A stretch of DNA of 64,000 nt from Lentimicrobium sp. Its GTDB lineage: Bacteria > Bacteroidota > Bacteroidia > Bacteroidales > Lentimicrobiaceae. The notes below the pieces were generated by a model. It searched no databases. It saw nothing but the letters and a program-made list of their open reading frames with translations, and was not told the DNA's origin. Numbering within the stretch: the first letter of the stretch is position 1; each line of letters starts with the position of its first letter. The stretch covers positions 1 to 64,000 of the forward strand of contig JAHYJC010000008.1 in the NCBI GenBank assembly GCA_019429275.1, in the 5' to 3' direction. Shown one piece after another: positions 57,464 to 64,000 of the stretch. A program made the position numbers and the translations under genes.

Positions 57464-60400
57464 TTACCTGATTTCCTTTTCAATCCAACCCGAACGATCG
57501 GGAGGAAGAGGAGGCACAACCTTTTTAACAGGATTGGCTTCTAGTTCTTTCAATAATACCTCCACCGCTTTTTCGATACCCGGATCAATGCCTTTGGCCA
57601 GTTGTTCAGGACGATCAACCACTTCAATATCAGGATAAACGCCAATACCTTCAATGATCCATTCACTGTTTTCATCATAAATTCCAAAGCGGGGAACCGA
57701 AATATATCCGCCATCCACCATACGTGCATTGCCCGAGATACCAACCAATCCGCCCCAGGTGCGGGTTCCTATCAGTTTGCCAAGTCCCATTTTCTTAAAG
57801 AAATAAGGGAAAGCATCACCACCCGAAGATGAATAACCATTGATAAGCATGACCTTCGGACCATCGTGGGCAATGCCGGGTGCTTTGTTAGGCATCATTC
57901 CATTTCTGTGCCAGTAAGTTAGTGTTTTGCGGTCAAGCAAATCTGCCATTCGGTCAGGAATAAAACCACCACCGTTATACCTATCATCAATAATCAGTGC
58001 TTCTTTATCGTGATAAGTGTAGATGCCGCGATAGAGCTCACGGTTACCATCAAAAGAAGTGTTGGGCACATATATGTAACCTATTCTTCCGTTCGATAGT
58101 TTGTCAACCATTGCACGGCGTTCTTCCACCCAATTGAAATGTTTCAATTCAATCTCACTTTCAATGGGTTTAATGGTATATGTCTGAGCTCCTGATGCTT
58201 CCTGATTTGAATTTACAGCAATCTCAACCGGAATACCAGCCATGTTTTCGAGGAAAAGGTATGGATTATCCTTGCCTGTAATTTCTTTGCCGTTTATGCT
58301 GATCAGGTAATCGCCTTCCTTCACATTCACACCTTGCCCGGTAAGTGGCGAACGGCGAGATTCGTTCCAGTTTTCACCTTTGTAGATTTTCATGATGCGA
58401 TATCTGTTCGCAGCAGCGTCAAGTTCAAGCTCAGCGCCGAGCAGACCGGTATTTACGCGTTTTACACGTTTAATATCGCCCCTGTCCACATAAGCATGGC
58501 CTGTGTTGGTTTCTGAAACAATTTCATTCAGTATGTAATCGAGGTCGAAGCGACTGCCAACAAATGGCAATAGCTCTCCATATCGCTGCCTGAGACCTGT
58601 CCAGTCAACGCCATGCAGGTTTTCCACATAAAAATAATCGCGGAAAATGCGCCATCCATCTGTATAAATCTGAATCCATTCGCTGCGTGGATCAATCTTC
58701 ATTTCCATGCGGTCGAGATCGAGCTTACCGTTGCCGGCTTTCTGTCCGGGAGCAACTTTGGCAATGCCATAATCACTTCCTGAACGGTATAGGAACATTT
58801 TTCCATCGGCTGTTGGCACAACTCCGGATGCCCTTTGCATAATCTCCTCGGTTTTTTCATCCACAGGATTGTAGCGCATTAGTTTTCCTTCGCTTGAGTA
58901 AAGCAGACCGCCATCAACGGGACCAATAATCCGGTAATTTCCTGAAGAAACCGGCAAGGCTTCCACACGGTTGTTGATACCTTCAAAATCAATGATGACT
59001 TTTGCTTTATCATCTTTCTTCTCCGGCTCATCCTTTAATTTTGATTTACTTTCTTTGATTGAAGCTTCAGATTTTTTTTCTTCTTTTACCGGCTCTATAT
59101 CATTTTTGATTTTGAAGAGTTTCGATCCGTCGTTTTTGAGAGCAATTGCATATATCCTTGACGCCTTATTATAGAGGTAATCAAATTCAAAACTCGAAAA
59201 CTCAAGGTTGAAATCGCGGTTTGATACAAAGAAAATGAACTTACCGCATTTCCCGAAAACGGGCGTAAAATCGCTGAAACGATCATCAGTCATTTGGGTG
59301 GCTTTTGCTGAGGAGATGTGATAAACCCAAACTGCCGCCATTCCGTTGCTGCTCTCTTTGTGATAGGTAATCCATTCTGAATCAGGCGAAAACGAATAAG
59401 AACGAATCTCACTCATGGTAGCTTTATCCACTTCGGTTTGTTTGCCTGATTCAACATCCATCAGCCAGAGTTTCATGGTGCGGTCGCTGTATACCAGGTA
59501 GCGACTATCGGGCGACCATTCGGCTTCGTATTTCCAGGCAGCAGAATTTGTGGTCAGCTGCCGTGGCTTTGCACCTTTTTTGTTTTCAAGAAGATAAACT
59601 TCATACTCACCCGTAGCATCGGAGTAATAAGAAATGTACTTCCCGTTTGGCGACCACAAAGGGTAAATCTCCCGGGCTTCGGGGGTTTGTGTCAGATTTT
59701 CGATCACACCATTTTCGGCGGGAACTGAAAAAATATCGCCACGGGCATCAAAAAGGGCACGTTTCCCGGTGGGGGAAACCGAAAAGCTGTGGATATCGTC
59801 TTTTACATTTTTGTAATACGAAACCAGATTTGGATTGTCGAAATTCAGGTTCACTGTAATTTTTTCGGAACGTCCGGTTGCGATATCAAGTTTATAAAGG
59901 AAGCCGCCATTTTCGTAAACGATTTGTCCGTTTTCGCCGGAAGGCCACATTACATCAAAATCTTTATGAAAAGTAAGCTGGGTTGTCTGTTTGCTCGCTG
60001 TGTTGTAGCGATAAAGATTCAGGCGCAGGTCGCGGTCCGAAGCAAACACAATATCATTTCCCCACCATGTCGGCCACTGATCAGAGCCGGCGAAATCTGT
60101 AATCTGTTCAGCTACATCATTTTCAAGATCATAAGTCCAGAGTTCGGTGGCACGTCCGCCTTTGTAGCGTTTCCAGGTACGAAATTCCCGGTCAACCGGG
60201 GTAAAGGCCAGTTTTTTGCCATTGGGTGAAAAGTTTGCAAATCCTCCATTTACAATCTGAAGAGGTTTTTCCAGTCCCCCATCGAGGCTAACCAGAAAAT
60301 ACTTTCCGTTTCGCTCACCAAAAGTGGTGCGGTTGGCCCTGATAAGAATTTCCTTGCTGTCGGGAGTCCAATCGAGCACCACATTGTCATAACCACCGCG

Positions 60401-60739
60401 GGGAGGCATAACTCCCACAGAGTTGTAATATGTTAGCTGACGGGCCGATCCACCGGCTGAAGGCATCACCCAAATCTGCTGGCTGCCTGAGTATTCAGCT
60501 GAAAATGCAATCCACTTGCCATCGGGCGAAATCTTTGGAAACAATTCAAGCCCTTCGTGCGAGGTAAGGCGTTTGGCCTCTCCTCCGCTGGCATTTACAG
60601 TCCATATATCGCCGGCATAAACAAAGGCGACAAGGTTTTTATTGATATCGGGAAAGCGCAGCAGACGGGCATCGTCCATGGCGTTCACCATCACTGACAG
60701 ACTGACTGCCAGCACGATAAGTAAAACTCTCTTAATCAT
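57464..60739 (-). CDS. Tricorn-like protease (S41 family) with propeller and PDZ domains
   Basis: A 1091-residue exported peptidase starting at MIKRVLLIVLAVSLS (signal peptide to about VNA); the frame is open to 60796 without conserved sequence. The N-terminal ~600 residues are PD40/TolB-like propeller blades (FPKISPDGKWIAFSAEYSG, FSPNGKKLAF, SPDSRYLVYSD). A lysine/glutamate-rich linker (KEEKKSEASIKESKSKLKDE) separates these from a core domain, a PDZ-like domain (VKEGDYLISINGKEITGKDN) and the C-terminal S41 serine protease domain with the nucleophile in GYSSSGGDAFPY. The family degrades oligopeptides left by other proteases. The start lies 66 bp from an IS630 element. Confidence 0.92.
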   Translation of the reverse strand: MIKRVLLIVLAVSLSVMVNAMDDARLLRFPDINKNLVAFVYAGDIWTVNASGGEAKRLTSHEGLELFPKISPDGKWIAFSAEYSGSQQIWVMPSAGGSARQLTYYNSVGVMPPRGGYDNVVLDWTPDSKEILIRANRTTFGERNGKYFLVSLDGGLEKPLQIVNGGFANFSPNGKKLAFTPVDREFRTWKRYKGGRATELWTYDLENDVAEQITDFAGSDQWPTWWGNDIVFASDRDLRLNLYRYNTASKQTTQLTFHKDFDVMWPSGENGQIVYENGGFLYKLDIATGRSEKITVNLNFDNPNLVSYYKNVKDDIHSFSVSPTGKRALFDARGDIFSVPAENGVIENLTQTPEAREIYPLWSPNGKYISYYSDATGEYEVYLLENKKGAKPRQLTTNSAAWKYEAEWSPDSRYLVYSDRTMKLWLMDVESGKQTEVDKATMSEIRSYSFSPDSEWITYHKESSNGMAAVWVYHISSAKATQMTDDRFSDFTPVFGKCGKFIFFVSNRDFNLEFSSFEFDYLYNKASRIYAIALKNDGSKLFKIKNDIEPVKEEKKSEASIKESKSKLKDEPEKKDDKAKVIIDFEGINNRVEALPVSSGNYRIIGPVDGGLLYSSEGKLMRYNPVDEKTEEIMQRASGVVPTADGKMFLYRSGSDYGIAKVAPGQKAGNGKLDLDRMEMKIDPRSEWIQIYTDGWRIFRDYFYVENLHGVDWTGLRQRYGELLPFVGSRFDLDYILNEIVSETNTGHAYVDRGDIKRVKRVNTGLLGAELELDAAANRYRIMKIYKGENWNESRRSPLTGQGVNVKEGDYLISINGKEITGKDNPYLFLENMAGIPVEIAVNSNQEASGAQTYTIKPIESEIELKHFNWVEERRAMVDKLSNGRIGYIYVPNTSFDGNRELYRGIYTYHDKEALIIDDRYNGGGFIPDRMADLLDRKTLTYWHRNGMMPNKAPGIAHDGPKVMLINGYSSSGGDAFPYFFKKMGLGKLIGTRTWGGLVGISGNARMVDGGYISVPRFGIYDENSEWIIEGIGVYPDIEVVDRPEQLAKGIDPGIEKAVEVLLKELEANPVKKVVPPLPPDRSGWIEKEIR

Positions 60740-60859
60740 GGTCAATTGGTTTGGTGAGTTAATTTTTAGAGTTGCTAAAGTAAGAATTATTGGCAAATCA
60801 AACTAGTGTCATGTCATCTTGATTATGTCTGTTTATTTTGTATATTGCAGGCAAAAACG

Positions 60860-61318
60860 ATGGTAAAATACAAGATTACGTTAACAAAAGATGAGCGTGA
60901 ACAACTGCAATCTGTTATGGGTAAAGGAAAGCATACTTCTCAGCAATATCGGAATGCCTGTATTCTGCTCAATTCAGATGAAGGCCCCAAGGGCCAACGG
61001 TTGTCAAACGAACAAATTGCACAGGTGTTACATATTAACACCAAGACAGTGGAACGAGTAAAGCAACGTTTTGTAGAGGATGGCTTTGATGAATGTATGG
61101 ACCGAAAGCCTTATCCAAAGAAGGGACCTAAAAAAGCAGATGGCGATTTTGAGGCTCATTTAATAGCACTTAGTTGCAGCGAAGCCCCTGAAGGATTCGC
61201 ACGTTGGTCACTGCGCCTGCTAGCTGACAAAATGGTAGAGATGAAATTTACCGACAACGTTTCGCATGAAACGGTACGTCGGGTTTTAAAAAAAACGAAA
61301 TCAAGCCATGGAAAGTGA
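60860..61318 (+). CDS. IS630 transposase, first frame (orfA, DNA-binding part)
   Basis: A 152-residue frame starting at MVKYKITLTKDE. It holds the N-terminal helix-turn-helix region (LSNEQIAQVLHINTKTVERVKQRF) and a second part (HETVRRVLKKTK) that normally runs straight on into the catalytic domain. The natural product is probably made by a -1 shift at the A8 run at 61288-61295 (heptamer A AAA AAA), which joins VLKK to the second frame. The upstream in-frame ATG at 60806 lies inside the terminal repeat and is less likely. Confidence 0.85.
   Translation: MVKYKITLTKDEREQLQSVMGKGKHTSQQYRNACILLNSDEGPKGQRLSNEQIAQVLHINTKTVERVKQRFVEDGFDECMDRKPYPKKGPKKADGDFEAHLIALSCSEAPEGFARWSLRLLADKMVEMKFTDNVSHETVRRVLKKTKSSHGK
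61288..61295 (+). other. Programmed -1 frameshift site in the IS630 transposase
   Basis: A run of eight As. Reading one A twice turns VLKKTKSSHGK-stop into VLKKNEIKPWKVKGW, the usual IS630 transposase sequence. The first frame stops at 61318. Confidence 0.75.
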
Positions 61319-61992
61319 AAGGATGGGTGATTCCTCCACTTGAAAACAGTGATTTTGTAGCACATATGGAATTGGTGCTTGACGTTTACAAAGCCCTTTA
61401 CGATGAAGCATTTCCTGTTGTGTGTATGGATGAATCACCCAAGCAACTTATAAAACAAACTCGTATCCCCATTGCCCGAAAACCGGCACAGGATGCAAGA
61501 GAAGATTATGAATACGAAAGGAAAGGTGTGGCAAATATTTTCATGGCCAATGAACCATTAAAGGGCAAACGTTACGTAAAAGTATTAACAAGCAAAACAA
61601 AAAAAGATTGGGCTGGATTTATAAAAGAAATTGCTGACAAACATTATCCTGAAGCTAAAAAAATCAGGCTCGTTATGGACAATTTGAACACACATAAGCC
61701 ATCAGCATTATATGAAACATTTCCGCCAGCAGAAGCAAAACGAATATGGGATCGGTTTGAGTTTATTTATACTCCAAAGCATGGCAGTTGGTTGAATATG
61801 GCTGAAATAGAATTAAACGTGCTGATGGGCCAATGTCTGAACCGGAGAATTGACAGCATAACAAAAATAAGAAAAGAGGTAAATGCTTGGCAGCAAAACA
61901 GAAACAATAAGAAATCAGTAATAAACTGGCAATTCAAAACCGATGATGCCAGGGTGAAGTTAAAGAGACTTTATCCGACATTATTATGTTGA
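61315..61992 (+). CDS. IS630 transposase, second frame (orfB, DDE catalytic part)
   Basis: A 225-residue frame with the DDE catalytic residues: Asp in VVCMDESPKQ, Asp in LVMDNLNTHKP, and Glu in HGSWLNMAEIELNV. It overlaps the first frame by 4 bp and is most likely expressed as the C-terminal part of the frameshifted fusion (true junction about 61296), not from its own ATG. No internal stop or truncation is visible, so the element may be active. Confidence 0.88.
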   Translation: MKGWVIPPLENSDFVAHMELVLDVYKALYDEAFPVVCMDESPKQLIKQTRIPIARKPAQDAREDYEYERKGVANIFMANEPLKGKRYVKVLTSKTKKDWAGFIKEIADKHYPEAKKIRLVMDNLNTHKPSALYETFPPAEAKRIWDRFEFIYTPKHGSWLNMAEIELNVLMGQCLNRRIDSITKIRKEVNAWQQNRNNKKSVINWQFKTDDARVKLKRLYPTLLC

Positions 61993-62262
61993 CATGACAC
62001 TAGGATTGCTCGTTTTTATCTGCTGAAAATCAAGATAAAGCATGGATTAGCAATAAAGTATTATTTACACTTCAGTTTTAACTTATCCGAATTACTTGTT
62101 TTAGTATAAAAGGTGAAAACTGCTATACTGAAATTTCATACAAATTAAATAATACAAAATAAATCACGTTATTTGACTATCGATAATCAGATACCACTTA
62201 TTGGCCTGAAAGTCTCTATATATAATCAGCATGCTTTATTTATAATTCAAAAATCCAATATC

Positions 62263-64000
62263 ATGAGAGCTATTCTTCCGATTTCACTGATTTTTACGAT
62301 TCTTATTTCATGTTCAACTCAAACCAAACTTCCTCAGGAACTCAAAGGGAACTGGTTAAATGCCAATGATTCCATTGAATGGGTTATCAGCCTGCAACCC
62401 GAATTTGCAGTTTATGACAATAAATTCTGGGATTACAAGTCCATCAGTGGCAACAAAAATAAATTCGTGATTAAGTTAACTGAAGGGACTCAAACAATAA
62501 ATCTGAAGGTTGAACTTGAAGATAGCCTTAGCCTGAAAATTACCGATAACAATAATATTGATAAACGCCTCACCCGAAAGAAAGCTGCCAGACCCGATTT
62601 CCGGAATTATGACATGCAGGGTTTTGCAGAGCTTCATATGGTGGATGATACTGTTACCATAAGGGGATTTATTGAAGATTATGATCCTGATATTTATGAT
62701 GGCACCGGAAGTGTTTATCATCGGAACGTGTTTTCGAACATTTTGGAAGAAGAAGAAACAAAGTTCAATATAGATACAACCGGAAGATTTGAAGCCAGGT
62801 TCAAGGCATATAATCTTCAGATTATTTATCTGTCAATAGAAGGAAGCACTCAAACAAGCATTATCATTCAACCAGGGCATTCAGCTATGATCGGGTTTAA
62901 CAATCTTTTACTTGAAGTCACCATTGATGCACGAAAGTGGGAAACCCTGACTGATTGGCAGATCAACCATTATATGGGTGAATATGGCCTGCTTTCGGAA
63001 GAGCTTATCATACTTTTACACCATTTATACCACTACTCCAATACATCACCTTTAAAGAAACTTGATGCCATAGATGAAATGTCTCAGATGGAATACATCG
63101 GTTGGCGAAAAGAAGTCCATAGTCAGGAACAATTAATGATGGATTCTCTGATTCTTGAGATGAGAAACAGTAAAAAATCGGAGCAATGCGTTCATGGAAT
63201 CCTCCAAATGGAATTGCTACATCATCTATATCATTATCAGATTTCCGGGACACGATTTCAATATCTGACAACTCCATATTTTGGACAAATTCCCGAAATG
63301 CATGCTTCATCGTTGAATTTTATTAATACGGACTTCCTGAGTTATCTCAACTACCTGAACATTTTCTACAGACAGCAACCACTGAGTAATATATCGGAGG
63401 ATATTGCAAAATATCGCCTGCAATTTATGCTCAGCCAAAGCAAAAGCACTGAAGAACAGAAATTGATAAAAGAATTGATAGAAGCTCCGGCAATAACTGA
63501 AGAACTAATGAATCAGGGGAATATTTATCCGCTTGAAAGCTCTGATTATGACCTTTTCTTAAATAAAAGAGTTGCGGCACTTCGGAAACCTTATAATGAA
63601 TTGTGGAGTAAGTATTGGGAAAAGATCCCTGACAGCATCCACCTTCACGCCCTCCTAAAAGAGCTTGACTTTGTATTGGATAAGCATAACAAAAATCTCA
63701 TTTCACAATTGTATGCGGCTTATTGTATAAATAGATTTTACGAAAATAATTCTCCCGGTCCGGAATTAAATTTATGGATAACAAACAACATTGATGATCC
63801 GATAATTAAGAAGTTATTACTTGAATACCACAAAAAGGAAGCAGAAGCTATATCGGAATTTGCTGATTACGCTGAAAACACTTTTTTCATCAGCCAGATA
63901 AAAAACGCGGACGAAGGTGATGCATTTTTCAATAAAATTCTTCAGCAATTCAGGGGTAAGGTTATATATATTGACTTCTGGGCTGATTGGTGTTCCCCTT
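62263..64000 (+). CDS. TlpA-type thioredoxin lipoprotein, truncated by the window edge
   Basis: A partial gene with 579 codons visible and no stop before the window ends. It starts at MRAILPISLIFTIL with a lipobox ending at Cys17 (LISC), so it is a lipoprotein. The visible part is a long N-terminal region with beta-rich and then helix-rich segments. At the very edge is a thioredoxin-fold start, FRGKVIYIDFWADWCSP, where the redox CxxC would continue (WCSPC expected). Such proteins are common in Bacteroidota and may act in periplasmic thiol redox or cytochrome maturation. It begins 260 bp after the IS element; that gap is AT-rich with no other feature seen. Confidence 0.85.
   Translation, partial: MRAILPISLIFTILISCSTQTKLPQELKGNWLNANDSIEWVISLQPEFAVYDNKFWDYKSISGNKNKFVIKLTEGTQTINLKVELEDSLSLKITDNNNIDKRLTRKKAARPDFRNYDMQGFAELHMVDDTVTIRGFIEDYDPDIYDGTGSVYHRNVFSNILEEEETKFNIDTTGRFEARFKAYNLQIIYLSIEGSTQTSIIIQPGHSAMIGFNNLLLEVTIDARKWETLTDWQINHYMGEYGLLSEELIILLHHLYHYSNTSPLKKLDAIDEMSQMEYIGWRKEVHSQEQLMMDSLILEMRNSKKSEQCVHGILQMELLHHLYHYQISGTRFQYLTTPYFGQIPEMHASSLNFINTDFLSYLNYLNIFYRQQPLSNISEDIAKYRLQFMLSQSKSTEEQKLIKELIEAPAITEELMNQGNIYPLESSDYDLFLNKRVAALRKPYNELWSKYWEKIPDSIHLHALLKELDFVLDKHNKNLISQLYAAYCINRFYENNSPGPELNLWITNNIDDPIIKKLLLEYHKKEAEAISEFADYAENTFFISQIKNADEGDAFFNKILQQFRGKVIYIDFWADWCSP

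Larger units (their letters stand above)
60804..62002 (+). mobile_element. IS630-family insertion sequence
   Basis: A complete element of 1195 bp (60806-62000). The 11-bp terminal inverted repeats GTGTCATGTCA and TGACATGACAC are perfect, and the element is flanked by TA on both sides (60804-60805 and 62001-62002), the target duplication of the IS630 group. It carries two overlapping transposase frames. The right repeat overlaps the transposase stop codon. It lies between the tricorn-like gene and the TlpA-type lipoprotein gene. Confidence 0.92.

Noticed and set aside
1-64000. tRNA, rRNA genes and CRISPR arrays
   Set aside because: Looked for cloverleaf-like ends, CCA-adjacent arms and spaced direct repeats in the gaps; none seen by eye.

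Overview
The window looks like a chromosome segment of an anaerobic or facultative member of the Bacteroidota (probably Bacteroidales or a close relative). The evidence is a complete type IX secretion / gliding core block (porP-gldK-gldL-gldM-gldN), five secreted proteins with type IX C-terminal sorting domains (types A and B), BACON, FISUMP and CHU_C-type domains, a three-subunit B. subtilis-type succinate dehydrogenase/fumarate reductase, and several TAnnTTTG-type -7 promoter motifs. No rRNA, tRNA or CRISPR array was seen.

Left edge to 17.3 kb: the 3' end of a plus-strand group II intron (domains V and VI) stops 2 nt from the stop codon of a FISUMP lipoprotein gene. Then, mostly on the minus strand, come holB, a large papain-like T9SS-secreted peptidase, and the frdC-frdA-frdB operon. 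On the plus strand are two tandem aminopeptidase P genes and gapA. On the minus strand are ppk1 and sixA.

17.4-34.3 kb: xseA-xseB and a cation/proton antiporter with a C-terminal USP-like domain (plus), glyA (minus), a giant CUB/PKD/BACON T9SS cargo protein (minus), a CHU_C (T9SS type B) surface protein (plus), then pheT and recG (minus).

34.4-40.4 kb: the T9SS core, transcribed porP, gldK, gldL, gldM, gldN, with an intrinsic terminator after gldN. It builds the export machine that the secreted proteins of this window would use.

40.7-48.8 kb: two tandem YitT-family membrane proteins, then a cobalamin operon. A well-formed promoter leads directly into a cobalamin riboswitch, followed by a membrane protein (DUF6580/ECF S-component-like), a two-module T9SS surface protein with a DUF4465 domain, a BtuB-like TonB-dependent receptor and a beta-propeller surface lipoprotein resembling BtuG. 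This is the most interesting system in the window: a B12 capture apparatus in which one surface component appears to be delivered by T9SS rather than as a lipoprotein.

48.8-64 kb: a YyaL/DUF255 thioredoxin-domain protein (minus), a 1552-residue subtilisin-like T9SS protease (plus), rhlE (minus), a tricorn-like protease (minus), an intact IS630-family element with a -1 frameshift between its two frames, and at the right edge a truncated TlpA-type thioredoxin lipoprotein. All database-style family names come from reading motifs in the sequence; no search was run.
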